Below the pieces are notes generated by a model that was not told the origin of the DNA, did not search any database, and saw only the letters and a list, made by a program, of their open reading frames with translations. From positions 1-64,000 of the forward strand of contig QUFC01000009.1 of assembly GCA_003478355.1 (NCBI GenBank): DNA of 64,000 bases, read 5' to 3'. Source of the DNA: Lachnospiraceae bacterium AM48-27BH (GTDB taxonomy: Bacteria > Bacillota > Clostridia > Lachnospirales > Lachnospiraceae). The position numbers and the translations under genes are program-made. Below, one piece after another: positions 1 to 8,726 of this stretch (position 1 is the stretch's first letter; every line of letters begins with the position of its first letter).

Positions 1-776
1 CGGTGGAGTCGTTGTCTCGCCTTGTGGTTCGGTGGAGTCGTTGTCTCGCCTGTGGTCGGTTGGACCGGTGTCTCAGTCGGTGCCTCGCTCGGTGTTTCAG
101 TCGGTGCCTCACTCGGTGTCTCAGTCGGTGCCTCACTCGGTGTCTCAGTCGGTGCCTCGCTCGGTGCTGCCGTAGTTGCCGGAAGCTGATAAGTATCATC
201 CGAATCGTCATCGCCGTCTTTATCTATATAGTATTTTTGAGATGTCGTTTCGCTGACCGACAAGGTTCCATCTGCATTTCTCACGGTTTGGAAGGTTCTT
301 TCTGCAGAAGGCTTCTTATAATCTGTCGCCTCTCCATTCTCACCAAATGTGTAGTTTCTTCCGTTGACCCGGATCGTGCCGGTCTCCATCCTTCCGCTGT
401 CGGGAGAACCCAGATAATAGATCCGGCCATCCAGTTCCATCACGCCGCTGACCATATCTCCGTTAGGGGAAAGATAATACCAGTCTCCAGAACTGTCATC
501 CTTCAGCCATCCGGTTAACATAATTCCATTCGGATCCAGATAATACCACTTTCCATCAATTTTGTGCCAGCCGGTCAGCATCGTACCGCTTTCATCAAAA
601 TAATACCATTTCCCATTGATCTGCTGCCAGCCGGTCTGAGCCTTGCCATCCTGAACCCACATTCTTGCACCGTTCTGATTCTCAACCCAATCTGCAAATG
701 CAGGTCCGGCATACAGGCCCATGATCATAGCTGCACTGAGGACGCACGCCCCTGCCTTCATGAATTTCTTTTTCAT
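1..776 (-). CDS. Secreted choline/glucan-binding-repeat protein (3' end outside window)
   Basis: The frame opens at ATG 774-776 with AAAGGAGGAAG just upstream and stays open to the window edge (at least 258 codons). Residues 1-28 form a signal peptide (MKKKF start, hydrophobic core, AFA cleavage). Residues about 45-110 carry repeats of the type GWxxxxGKWYYxxxxGxMxTGW, the cell-wall/choline-binding repeat family (CW_binding_1), which usually anchors proteins to teichoic acid or glucan. Next comes a short unique stretch, an acidic DGDDDSDD patch, and four copies of PSEAPTET, a wall-spanning low-complexity linker. The function of the distal part cannot be seen. The last 50 bases hold a duplicated PTTGETTTPP-coding unit whose second copy is out of frame, so the end visible here may be frameshifted. 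Confidence 0.8.
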   Translation of the reverse strand, partial: MKKKFMKAGACVLSAAMIMGLYAGPAFADWVENQNGARMWVQDGKAQTGWQQINGKWYYFDESGTMLTGWHKIDGKWYYLDPNGIMLTGWLKDDSSGDWYYLSPNGDMVSGVMELDGRIYYLGSPDSGRMETGTIRVNGRNYTFGENGEATDYKKPSAERTFQTVRNADGTLSVSETTSQKYYIDKDGDDDSDDTYQLPATTAAPSEAPTETPSEAPTETPSEAPTETPSEAPTETPVQPTTGETTTPPNHKARQRLH

Positions 777-862
777 TCTGCTTCCTCCTTTATTCTGCTG
801 TTGCCTTATATCTGATATATATATAAATTTTTACATAATTTCAAGATAGTTTGCACAAGATG

Positions 863-1944
863 TCATTTTTTGACACAAGATGTATCAATAGTTGACATAA
901 AACTTATCCATGCGACCACATAGATCACTCCGTTCCATTGATTCACACTGCCACTTCCAAACAGATAATTCCCATATGTCATAAGACTTAGAAGTACAGA
1001 GACAGCTGCGTATTTCCAATATCTGCGGTCAAGAAAAACCAGCAGGATCAGAAAAATATCTAATGGATATGTGTAGCGCTCGTGCATAGCCGGCAAAAAC
1101 AAGATGCAGGTCCACAAAAAACCTGCGGCTGTTTTATAAATGCTTCGCCCGTATCGATATGGATTTTCCCAGACATCACCTGGTAAAGCCCCATACCGCA
1201 CAAAGCCACTGCCAGAATCACTGTAAAGGTTCCAAGCTCTGCGTAATCCGCACCATTTAGAATAGTCCAGAAGCTGGATACATTTAGATACATTTTCTGG
1301 TAAAGACCGGTCTGATCAAGATAGATGGTAAACGGCGCCGTCACGGATCTTCCGCACAGAAATGCCACAATACCAGAACCCCAGAATACTGCAAGAGACA
1401 CCAGAAATCCAGACAGGCTGAAGTTCTTTTTATAAAAATAGAGACCCAACAGAAACGGAAGAATAAATACCGTCTGCAGCTTACATGCAAAACCCATTCC
1501 CAGCATTACAAACCCGGAAATATAGTTTTCTTCGTAGAAAAACAACAGTGTCAGCACTAGAAATGTTGTGTAGATAGAGTCACACTGCCCCCAGTAGACG
1601 GAATTGAGAACAACTGTCGGCAACAGCAGCACCACCGCATAGGCCATCTGGAATTTCCTGTGGAAACATGCTTCGCCGGACAGTCTGGCAACTAAAAGTG
1701 CGGATGCAAATGCCAGCCAATAATCAAACACGATTGACAGTGCTTTATAATACTGGACACAACTTCCCGGAAGATACGTCATAAATGCGACCAGAGTCTG
1801 ATACAAAAGGTTGTAATCTCCCACTTGTTCTTTCAATGAGCGCAGACCGCCCTGCGCCTTGATGCTGTCATACCACGGAATCAGGAAATCACGCATATCT
1901 GACATTTTCTCTTTCACCTGCCCATTCCCATACCGTACAACCAT
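863..1944 (-). pseudogene. Membrane glycosyltransferase-like fragment, frameshifted and 5'-truncated
   Basis: Two overlapping reading frames (1944-1060 and 1201-863) join into one multi-pass membrane protein of about 360 residues. Hydrophobic segments alternate with motifs typical of GT39/GT-C-like or DUF2029 mannosyltransferases: DMRDFLIPWY near the N-terminus, a YWGQCDSIY loop, and MHERYTYP near the C-terminus. The frame is lost near 1139, where adding one base would restore GEAFYKTAAGF. The usual first membrane helix before DMRDF is missing. The upstream region is a promoter copy closely matching that of the flavodoxin-like gene at 8642, so the 5' end looks like a deletion junction. Probably a relic; the internal frameshift alone could be a sequence error. 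Confidence 0.6.
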
Positions 1945-2013
1945 GCGTTTTGATATACTTTTCTGATTTCTTTCTTATTTGAACATTTTATTGGTCAATG
2001 TATTGATATTTTT

Positions 2014-2042
2014 ATAGTAATGTTTCCGAGTTCCAAAGTCAA
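2014..2042 (-). promoter_or_regulatory. Sigma-A promoter, duplicate of the one at 8688-8716
   Basis: On the minus strand TTGACT (2037-2042) is followed after 17 bp by TACTAT (2014-2019). The sequence from the -35 box down to about position 1955 closely matches the promoter and leader of the flavodoxin-like gene starting at 8642, including GAAAC between the boxes and CAAATAAGAAAG before the start. Here the corresponding ATG has become ATA. Confidence 0.6.
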
Positions 2043-2077
2043 TTTGAAACTCATCGGTGTATTGCCCCCGAACCATC

Positions 2078-2124
2078 AAAAACGCCGTCCGGCAATCTGT
2101 AAACAGATCTACCAGACGACGTTT
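2078..2124 (-). terminator. Intrinsic terminator of the TRAP/isomerase operon
   Basis: On the minus strand the arms AAACGTCGTCTGG and CCGGACGGCGTTT, with a smaller internal hairpin, are followed by a short T run (2078-2082). It lies 16 bases past the stop of the TIM-barrel isomerase gene. Confidence 0.65.
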
Positions 2125-2139
2125 CTTACCCATTCCTAT

Positions 2140-2952
2140 CTACGCAATTTCTGCCACGCTTCGCAGATAATTGCAACTATGCCGGATATCCTCTTCCAGC
2201 GTTCCCATATTTCTTCCTTCTATGGAAATCGTTCCCTCATATCCAAAGGCATCCAAAATCCGGAGAATTCGTTCAAATGCCAGGGAACCAAAACCGGGAT
2301 AATAGCGGTTATTATCCGAAATATGCAGGTTTTTATAAATATTTCTGTATTTCACCAATGCCGCCGCCATGTCTTTTTCCTCGATGTTCATATGATAAGT
2401 ATCTGGAAGTACTGCAATCTTAGCATCGACCAGTTGGAAGAATCGGTTTCCTTCTTCCATGGTATTTACCAGCAGCGCCTCATAATGGTTCGTAGCTTCC
2501 AAATAAAGCTTGGCATCCTCTAACGCTCCATTTTGTTCCAGCTGCGCCAATGACTTTTCCATCTGTTGAATACAAATATTTTTCTGCCCTTCAGAATTTC
2601 CTTTTATGAAGCCGCAGATAACACCAGCCTGCAGTTTCTCGGCATAGTGTAACATTTTCGTTACCTGAGCAACGGTTTTCATGCGTATTTCTTCATTTCC
2701 CGTTGATAACGATAATCCGCATTTTTTCGCATAACCACCAGATGCGATCATCGTCACTTTCAAATCAAATTCCGCCAGATAAGATACCAATTCTTCCGGT
2801 GCTATAGCCTCAAAGTCCAACAGATTCAATTCTACTCCATAAAATCCCATCTTTTGAAGAAATTCAAACAGTCTTTTTGTGTTTCCCGCCTTAAGATCAT
2901 CTATTGGCGGAAGTTGAATACAAAGTGGATATTTATACGGAAACATCATCAT
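2140..2952 (-). CDS. Sugar phosphate isomerase/epimerase family protein (TIM barrel)
   Basis: 270 residues, starting at the first of three ATG codons (2952) because AAGGAGGGGGG sits 5 bases upstream; an upstream in-frame ATG at 3075 lacks a ribosome site. The protein resembles the AP_endonuc_2/xylose-isomerase-like TIM barrel: metal-ligand type residues occur in YLEATNHYEA, LPDTYHMNIEE, LHISDNNRYYPG and ISIEGRN, the usual Glu-Asp-His-Glu distribution. Enzymes of this fold isomerise or epimerise sugars, often next to sugar-acid transporters. It is the last gene of the TRAP/GntR operon, separated from the cupin stop by about 85 bases. The substrate is not deducible. Confidence 0.8.
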   Translation of the reverse strand: MMMFPYKYPLCIQLPPIDDLKAGNTKRLFEFLQKMGFYGVELNLLDFEAIAPEELVSYLAEFDLKVTMIASGGYAKKCGLSLSTGNEEIRMKTVAQVTKMLHYAEKLQAGVICGFIKGNSEGQKNICIQQMEKSLAQLEQNGALEDAKLYLEATNHYEALLVNTMEEGNRFFQLVDAKIAVLPDTYHMNIEEKDMAAALVKYRNIYKNLHISDNNRYYPGFGSLAFERILRILDAFGYEGTISIEGRNMGTLEEDIRHSCNYLRSVAEIA

Positions 2953-3037
2953 TTCCCCCCTCCTTTGCCTGATTTTGGGTATAAAAATATCAGTGCCACA
3001 AAAATTTGCAGTACGCACTGATATTTTATTCAGATTT

Positions 3038-3367
3038 TTATTGAAAATGGAATAGAAAAATCCGAAGTTTATCACATTTCTTGGATTTCTTTATCTGATG
3101 ATACACCCCCGCTGGCGCATAAAAACAAGTGCCTGCCGAAAGTTCAAATTCTTCTTCTCCCACTTTCGCCCAACCGGTTCCTTCATAAACATAGAACCCT
3201 TCATGATCCTCATGGATTCCTGGATTGGGATATTCGTCATTCAGATACTCTGCATCAGACGCGCATACTCCTTTGATCGGCGCGTCGTCATAAGTAAAAA
3301 TCGGATAATTCACCGAACCATGTGGGGTAGTAAACTGGTTCGGATCCTTCTTCTTCATATAAGTCAT
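3038..3367 (-). CDS. Cupin-domain protein
   Basis: 109 residues. The start ATG (3367) overlaps the stop of the upstream GntR gene by 4 bases and has GAGAGGACGAAAC before it, so the two are translationally coupled. A single cupin barrel is visible: HEDHEGFYVYEGTGWAKVG (cupin motif 1 region) and AGTCFYAPAGVYHQI (motif 2 region with the conserved G, P and H). Small cupins in sugar-acid operons are often isomerases, epimerases or lyases, but no catalytic signature assigns this one. It shares the operon with a second cupin (7255-7629). Confidence 0.75.
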   Translation of the reverse strand: MTYMKKKDPNQFTTPHGSVNYPIFTYDDAPIKGVCASDAEYLNDEYPNPGIHEDHEGFYVYEGTGWAKVGEEEFELSAGTCFYAPAGVYHQIKKSKKCDKLRIFLFHFQ

Positions 3368-4104
3368 GTTTCGTCCTCTCTTATTTCATTGGAACCTTGA
3401 AAAGACTGCATAAAATTAATATTCCGAATCAGATTAATCCAATCATTGACCGCAACCCGGCTAAGTGCGCTCTTATAGCGATCTACCGTGATCCTCAAAT
3501 GATCTCTAATAGCAGTTTCCGCCGCCGTAATATCTTCACGTTCCAGTGCGGCGATCACCCGCTCATGCTCCTGAACTGTAAGTTCCGTTCTTCTTGCGTC
3601 AATCAAAGTCAGATACCGGTATCTTCTCATCTGCAGCTGAAGGATTTTGAACTGCTCCTGAATCCGTCGGTTGCCTGCCTTCGTTGCAATAAAATTATGA
3701 AAACCTTCATCTGGATCAAATGTCAGATGAATCTGATTGCTGATATTCTTCTTTGAGATATCTTCGTTCAAAGAATGCATGTATGCGATATCTTCTGGCA
3801 CAAGACATTTCTTTTCAATAATCAGACGAACCATCATGGTCTCTAAGGCCTCTCTGGTCTCACACAGATCCACCAGATCCGCCTCATCAATCGGGCTTAC
3901 CACCTGTCCAGTTTCTGTTACCAGAATCAGTCCATCACGAACCAGAAAATTAATCGCTTCCCGAACGGGAGTCCTGCTGATTCCCAGCTGATTCGCCAGC
4001 GTAAAATCTGATACATTCTGCCCCGGCGCAAGTTCAAACCGAAGTATCATATTTTTAATTGTGGTATATGCCTGATAATTCATTGTGCCACTGTTTTTTT
4101 TCAT
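3364..4104 (-). CDS. GntR-family transcriptional regulator (FCD/FadR subfamily)
   Basis: 246 residues. An N-terminal winged helix (residues about 8-75) carries the GntR signature ILRFELAPGQ...LANQLGISRTPVREAINFL. The C-terminal helical FCD domain shows metal-binding type residues (D and H in FDPDEGFHNFIA, EHERVIAAL, IRDHLRITVDRY). FCD regulators of sugar-acid operons bind palindromes centred on GTATAC. Several such sites lie upstream of the first operon gene (7648-7943), one across the -10 box, so this is very likely the operon's repressor, relieved by the imported acid or a breakdown product. AAAGAGGAACGGG precedes the start. Confidence 0.88.
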   Translation of the reverse strand: MKKNSGTMNYQAYTTIKNMILRFELAPGQNVSDFTLANQLGISRTPVREAINFLVRDGLILVTETGQVVSPIDEADLVDLCETREALETMMVRLIIEKKCLVPEDIAYMHSLNEDISKKNISNQIHLTFDPDEGFHNFIATKAGNRRIQEQFKILQLQMRRYRYLTLIDARRTELTVQEHERVIAALEREDITAAETAIRDHLRITVDRYKSALSRVAVNDWINLIRNINFMQSFQGSNEIREDET

Positions 4105-4176
4105 GCTATCCCGTTCCTCTTTAATTCCTCTTTTTCCTTTATTTTAAGCCTTTTCTTCGTTCTTCGTCAAGGGAAA

Positions 4177-5463
4177 TCAGAATGTCCAGCCTGGTTTAAG
4201 TAGTCGCGGAATCGCAAACGCAATATCCGGGAAAAATGCCACCAGAACTGCCACAGTTGCTGTTACCGCAATGTATGGAAGAACCGCTTTAAACGCTTTA
4301 TGAACTGGCATATTGGCTATATCTCCCGCTATTAACAGACACAATCCATATGGTGGGGTTACCTGCCCAACTGCCAATGTGATAACGATTACAATACCCA
4401 TCTGTACTGCAGTAACTCCAAATGTCTCCGCAATCGGAAGAAGCATTGGAACAAACAGGATCATAGCTGGATTGGCATCCATAAACGTTCCAATAAACAG
4501 GAAGAATAAAACAACAATTGCCATAAATACGATACGGTTGCTTACAAATCCATTGCTGAAGAATGCCGCGATAATTGTAGAAACCTTATAATAACCTAAC
4601 AGCTGTCCTAACGCATTTGCAGACGCAAGTGCAAACAGAGAAATTGCACTGGTTTTTGCGGAATCTACGAAAATATCGAAAATATCTCTGAAACGAATGG
4701 TCTTAAATACAACAATTCCTAAAAATCCCGCATAGATACAAGCCACACAAGCCGCCTCTGTTGCAGTACAGACACCTGCCAAAACACCGCCTACGATGAT
4801 AACCGGTGCAAACAGTGATGGGAAATTTACAAATGCCAGATGAAGGATCTGTTTTAATGTTGCCCTTGGCCTCTTGGGATAATGATGAATTCTGGACGCA
4901 ATATACACGATTGCCATCTGTCCACATCCAATTAAAATTCCAGGTACAACACCGCCTAAGAACAATGCTCCGATAGAAGCATTAGCTACGCTGCTGTAAA
5001 CTACCATTGGAATTGACGGAGGAATGATGATACCAATGGTACTAGAGGCTGCCGTAACACCTACCGAAGTCTCCTCTGAAAATCCCTCTTCAATCATTCC
5101 AGGAATCAGAATTTTACCAATTCCGGCAGTATCTGCCTGGGAAGATCCAGAAATACCTGCAAAAAGCATAGACACCAAAACGTTGGCGTATCCAAGTCCA
5201 CCACTGATATGTCCTACCAAAGACGCGCAGAACTCAATCAGTTTTTCAGAAATCTTACCACGGTTCATTAAGTTTGCTGCCATGATAAACAACGGAACAG
5301 CCAGTAAAGTAAAGGAATTCAGGCCATTGAACATTCGCTGGACAACTGTGATCAGTGGAACATTTCCCAGGCTCATGATGCCTACGATAGCCACTGCCGC
5401 CAGTACATAAGCAATCGGCAGGCCCATAACCAAAAGAAGTACGAACAAAAGCACAAGCAACAT
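4177..5463 (-). CDS. dctM: TRAP transporter large permease, DctM type
   Basis: 428 residues, almost entirely hydrophobic with about 12 membrane segments, as in DctM/SiaM proteins of the usual 425-430 length. Typical family stretches are seen: GISGSSQADTAGIG, STIGIIIPPSIPMVVYSS, GTFMDANPAMILFVPMLLPIA and VGQVTPPYGLCLLI. It forms the ion-coupled transport channel with the DctQ subunit. The start overlaps the dctQ stop, showing translational coupling. Substrates of this family are usually sugar acids, dicarboxylates or other organic acids; the neighbouring cupins and TIM-barrel isomerase favour a sugar acid, which is inference. Confidence 0.92.
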   Translation of the reverse strand: MLLVLLFVLLLVMGLPIAYVLAAVAIVGIMSLGNVPLITVVQRMFNGLNSFTLLAVPLFIMAANLMNRGKISEKLIEFCASLVGHISGGLGYANVLVSMLFAGISGSSQADTAGIGKILIPGMIEEGFSEETSVGVTAASSTIGIIIPPSIPMVVYSSVANASIGALFLGGVVPGILIGCGQMAIVYIASRIHHYPKRPRATLKQILHLAFVNFPSLFAPVIIVGGVLAGVCTATEAACVACIYAGFLGIVVFKTIRFRDIFDIFVDSAKTSAISLFALASANALGQLLGYYKVSTIIAAFFSNGFVSNRIVFMAIVVLFFLFIGTFMDANPAMILFVPMLLPIAETFGVTAVQMGIVIVITLAVGQVTPPYGLCLLIAGDIANMPVHKAFKAVLPYIAVTATVAVLVAFFPDIAFAIPRLLKPGWTF

Positions 5464-6035
5464 CAGCCTTTTCCTCCTTTTCTTTTCTCAATTTCCGCCG
5501 CTTTCCGCTCTGCCTCTTCTGCTTCCATAAGCGCCGCGGTGGACTCATCGATGATCTTTCTGGAAGAAGGATCTTTGATAAATTTCACAATTGCTTCGAT
5601 AGTGTACATACATGTTGTAAATCCGCAAACTGGCATACACAGCCACGCCCATCCAAGACTCACAGATGACAGAGATGTAAAATGCCATGGCCAGAATTTT
5701 ATTGTCAGCTGAGTACCATGAACCAGCATCAGTCCACTAATTCCAAGAAGGATCAACAGACAAACAAGTTCATTGACAAAGAATAATTTTCCTTTAAATT
5801 TTGCTACAAAAGCTGTAAAACGGAAATGACGGTTTTCCCTTAACATTAACGCCGTTCCCATAAAGGTTACCCACACAAAAGCATAGTTGGATACCTCTTC
5901 TGTAAAGTTTGCTGCAATTCCGAAAATTCTGGAAATCACCTGCCAGGTAACTCCAAAGAAGAAGATAAATAGCGCCGCTACCGCAATTGCCGTCTGTATT
6001 TTCGCCAGCACGTTATTAATTTTCGTAAGAATCAT
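5463..6035 (-). CDS. dctQ: TRAP transporter small permease, DctQ type
   Basis: About 190 residues. Translation most likely starts at ATG 6035, which has AAAGGTGG about 9 bases upstream; the GTG at 6047 is too close to that site. Four membrane segments are visible (near residues 10-30, 45-62, 85-105 and 125-145), as expected for the four-helix DctQ subunit that stabilises DctM. A charged tail rich in E, K and R follows. It lies between dctP and dctM and overlaps the dctM start. Confidence 0.88.
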   Translation of the reverse strand: MILTKINNVLAKIQTAIAVAALFIFFFGVTWQVISRIFGIAANFTEEVSNYAFVWVTFMGTALMLRENRHFRFTAFVAKFKGKLFFVNELVCLLILLGISGLMLVHGTQLTIKFWPWHFTSLSSVSLGWAWLCMPVCGFTTCMYTIEAIVKFIKDPSSRKIIDESTAALMEAEEAERKAAEIEKRKGGKG

Positions 6036-6115
6036 ACTCGCTTCCACCTTTCAGCGAAACTCCTCATATCAAAAGGGACCGCCGCTTCCGTACAGTCCCT
6101 TTCGCAGCATCGTGA

Positions 6116-7195
6116 TTATTTCTTTAACTCAACCAGTTTCTGATACTGTTCAGATACACCAAGTTTTTCTGCTACAGACTCAATAACAGGAGTTACTGTC
6201 TCGATCCATTTATCGATATCTTCTACTTCAATAAATGTACCGCCTTTTTCTTCGATCTCTTTCTGAGCAGTCTCAGTCAGGGAAAGATCATATTCCCACT
6301 GTTTCTCCTGGGAAATCTTAGCAGCTTCATCAACCCATGCTTTCTGCTCATCAGTCAGAGAATTGTATTTGTCTTTACTGATAATGCACATACGTGTTGC
6401 AATATCATGCTGGCTTAATGCGATGTAAGGACCAGCTTCATAGAACTTCTGAAGAAGAATGTTGCCCAGGTCATTTTCTGCTGCATCAATAACTTTGTTC
6501 TGTAAACCAGAGTACAGTTCGTTATAAGCTAAGGATGTTGGCTGCGCACCTAATGCACGCCAGATCGCCTGTACGTTCTCACTGCTATGAACACGGATCT
6601 TTACACCCTTCAAATCATCCAGATTGTGGATTTCTTTGGTACTGAAGATGCTGCGGATACCACACATCCAGTAAGATGTGATCTTAAAATCAGACTTATC
6701 TTCCAGGATCTGTGCCATAGACTGTCCTACTTCTCCAGTGGTAACTGCTTTCCAATGATCAATATCCTTATATAGGAATGGCATGGAGAACAGATCCATC
6801 TCTGGAACTACCGACGCCAAGAAGCTTGGTGATGTAGCAACCACGTCAATGGTTCCTGTCGCCATCTTCTGAACCAGCTCTGTCTCATCACCACCAAGCT
6901 CACCATTACCATGAACTTCCATGACCATCTTACCACCAGATACATCTTTTAATGCATCTGCGAAAGCTACCATACCGATATTGAAAGAGCTATCATCAGA
7001 GTTTACATGAGCGCCGATCAGAGTGACATCTGGTGTCACATCTGCAGCTGCGGCTGCCGTAGTTTCTGCGGTTTCTGCTTTTTCTTCCTTTGCAGCGACT
7101 GCTGTGGTAGTCTCAGTTTTCGTCTGACCACTACATCCTGCTAAAAGTCCCATAGTTAATGCTAACCCCCATGCTACTAATCTTCTTTTTTTCAT
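6116..7195 (-). CDS. dctP: TRAP transporter solute-binding lipoprotein, DctP type
   Basis: 359 residues. The N-terminus is a lipoprotein signal (KKRR, hydrophobic run, lipobox LLAGC with C21), followed by a T/A/E-rich linker. The mature domain matches DctP/SiaP binding proteins: a GNGELGGDETELVQKMATG-like segment, a SPSFLASVVPEMDLFSMPF region, and KIRVHSSENV with the conserved Arg that pairs with a substrate carboxylate. The protein captures the acid outside the membrane and hands it to DctQM. TAGGAGAACGCT precedes the ATG. First transporter gene after the leading cupin. Confidence 0.92.
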   Translation of the reverse strand: MKKRRLVAWGLALTMGLLAGCSGQTKTETTTAVAAKEEKAETAETTAAAAADVTPDVTLIGAHVNSDDSSFNIGMVAFADALKDVSGGKMVMEVHGNGELGGDETELVQKMATGTIDVVATSPSFLASVVPEMDLFSMPFLYKDIDHWKAVTTGEVGQSMAQILEDKSDFKITSYWMCGIRSIFSTKEIHNLDDLKGVKIRVHSSENVQAIWRALGAQPTSLAYNELYSGLQNKVIDAAENDLGNILLQKFYEAGPYIALSQHDIATRMCIISKDKYNSLTDEQKAWVDEAAKISQEKQWEYDLSLTETAQKEIEEKGGTFIEVEDIDKWIETVTPVIESVAEKLGVSEQYQKLVELKK

Positions 7196-7254
7196 AGCGT
7201 TCTCCTATATTCACGTTCTTGTAGTAAAACTTTTCCCCTTGTTTCCTTTATTGC

Positions 7255-7629
7255 TTATTTGTCCTGATTGTAACGGGCAATAATCAGATCAGTACATGCC
7301 GGATCAGAAAATACATATGTGTGATATGCCGGTTTGTCTGTTCTGTTAAAAATCTGATGCCACTCGCCTGCTGGAATATAAATCACATCTCTCGGCCCCA
7401 GAACCTCTGTACCACTTGGAAATACAAACTCTAACTCACCCTCTGTTACATGAATGATCTCATCCGCATCATGAACATGATTCTGATTGCTGCAATGAGG
7501 TGGAATCTCACAGCCACCGCATCCAAATGGTACGCCATCTTTTGTTGTCAGCTGAACAAAGGATGTTCTCTTTGGCTCCTCAAATGCTACTGCTGTTGAG
7601 TCCTTGAAATGATTTACTTTGTGTGTCAT
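7255..7629 (-). CDS. Cupin-domain protein, first gene of the TRAP operon
   Basis: 124 residues with TAAGGAGGTAACATTT before the ATG. Cupin motif 1 is recognisable (HCSNQNHVHDADEIIHVTEGELEFVF, with the H-x-H and E metal ligands), and motif 2 as GPRDVIYIPAGEWHQIFN. The C-rich GCGGCEIPPHC segment before the barrel is unusual. It is promoter-proximal in an operon with dctPQM, gntR, another cupin and an isomerase, so a role in processing the imported compound is likely; the reaction is unknown. Confidence 0.8.
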   Translation of the reverse strand: MTHKVNHFKDSTAVAFEEPKRTSFVQLTTKDGVPFGCGGCEIPPHCSNQNHVHDADEIIHVTEGELEFVFPSGTEVLGPRDVIYIPAGEWHQIFNRTDKPAYHTYVFSDPACTDLIIARYNQDK

Positions 7630-7647
7630 AAATGTTACCTCCTTATT

Positions 7648-7943
7648 ATGTATACATTTTTATTTTATATTTTTGAATTTCACCATCTTTTATGTATACA
7701 TAATAGTCCTTGTTTTTCCATATGTCAAGATGTTTTTATCGTTTTTGTCATATTTTTTGTGATTTATTCTCCTTTTTTATGCATTTATCCCTTTGTTTCG
7801 TCTATTTTCGAAGTTTTTTACTGTATACAGTTTCTTTCCCGTCGTATACCCTATTAATATTTATCACACCTTTTGTATTCATATGTTTGAATACATATTT
7901 TTGCTGTTTTTTATCGTCTTATTTTTTTATTAATGTATACAAA
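7648..7943. promoter_or_regulatory. Cluster of GntR (FCD-type) TGTATACA operators
   Basis: Perfect palindromes occur at 7648-7657 (ATGTATACAT, beside the ribosome site), 7690-7703 (TTATGTATACATAA, over the -10 box), 7820-7831 (ACTGTATACAGT) and an imperfect one at 7932-7943 (AATGTATACAAA), with a half-like CGTATACC near 7843. GTATAC-centred palindromes are the usual target of FCD-GntR repressors, one of which is encoded in the operon. The rest of this 380-base gap is AT-rich and holds no gene. Confidence 0.75.
7700..7728 (-). promoter_or_regulatory. Sigma-A promoter of the cupin-dctPQM operon
   Basis: On the minus strand TTGACA (7723-7728), 17-bp spacer, TATTAT (7700-7705). The -10 box is embedded in the operator TTATGTATACATAA, so repressor binding would block polymerase directly. 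Confidence 0.8.
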
Positions 7944-8013
7944 AAGAGCCTTCCATCCGCAAAAGATCATTCTCTTTGCAAATAGAAAGCTCTTTTCATT
8001 TCTTACTATCCTC

Positions 8014-8642
8014 TTACCGGATAAAATTTGTTGAGATCCGCTCCTCTTTCTCCGGCAGTCCAAACTGCTCTTTTCCAAGAACAATGCTCTTCATCAAAAA
8101 TGCCATATTTCTCGCAAGGTTCTCATGGTCTGTCTGCCTTCTCCATCTCCCTCTGCCTCTCCCGGAGTTCTTCCGTGAACGCTGTTCCAGTACTGGCTTG
8201 ATGCCACCGGCATGCCGGAGATTGTGAAATATTTGTTTAACTCATCAAAGGTCGCAGAGCATCCGCCTCTTCTGGCGCAGACCACACTGGCTCCCACCTT
8301 CATGGTCTTGTCAAAATGGCTGCTGTAGAATAACCGGTCCAGGCAGGCGATCAGCGTCGCATTGGCAGAGGCATAGTAAACCGGGCTGGCAACCACTAAG
8401 CCATCTGCCTTCTCAAATTTGACTGCCAGTTCATTCACGATATCGTCATACACGCATTTTCCAAGCTTTGCACAGCCATTGCATGCCACACAGCCACGGA
8501 TCGCCTGACCGCCAATCTGAACTGTTTCCACCTGGATTCCCTGCTCTGCAAATACCCGCTCCATCTCATGAAGAGCCAATGCCGTGTTGCCCTCCGCTCT
8601 TGGACTTCCATTGATCATCAGTACTTTTATTGTTTTTTCCAT
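8014..8642 (-). CDS. Flavodoxin-fold NADPH-dependent FMN reductase family protein, frame broken by one base
   Basis: The open part (8642-8094) encodes the flavodoxin-like fold: LMINGSPRAEGNTALAL (phosphate loop for FMN), a cysteine-rich CVACNGCAKLGKC and ASPVYYASANA (flavin loop). Near 8120 the frame is lost, giving a short wrong tail. One added base restores LARNMAFLMKSI...GLPEKEERISTNFIR, a family-typical ending, with a stop at 8014-8016. The full protein would have about 209 residues. It probably reduces flavins, quinones or iron. A sequence error is as likely as a real mutation. It has its own promoter and is followed by an AT-rich gap. Confidence 0.75.
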
Positions 8643-8687
8643 ATTTTTCTGGTTCCTTTCTTATTTGAGCATTTCATTGATAATTTT

Positions 8688-8716
8688 ATAGTAACGTTTC
8701 CATTTTCCAAAGTCAA
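8688..8716 (-). promoter_or_regulatory. Sigma-A promoter of the flavodoxin-like gene
   Basis: On the minus strand TTGACT (8711-8716), 17-bp spacer, TACTAT (8688-8693). Nearly the same promoter and 5' leader occurs at 2014-2042 in front of the glycosyltransferase relic. Confidence 0.75.
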
Positions 8717-8726
8717 TTTAGAACTT

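Noticed and set aside
1..180. CRISPR-like array from the repeated GGTGCCTCACTCGGTGTCTC units
   Set aside because: The units are contiguous 24-base coding repeats (PSEAPTET) with no spacers.
2020..2523. 167-codon plus-strand frame at 2.0-2.5 kb
   Set aside because: It overlaps the isomerase gene and its terminator on the other strand and lacks a ribosome site.
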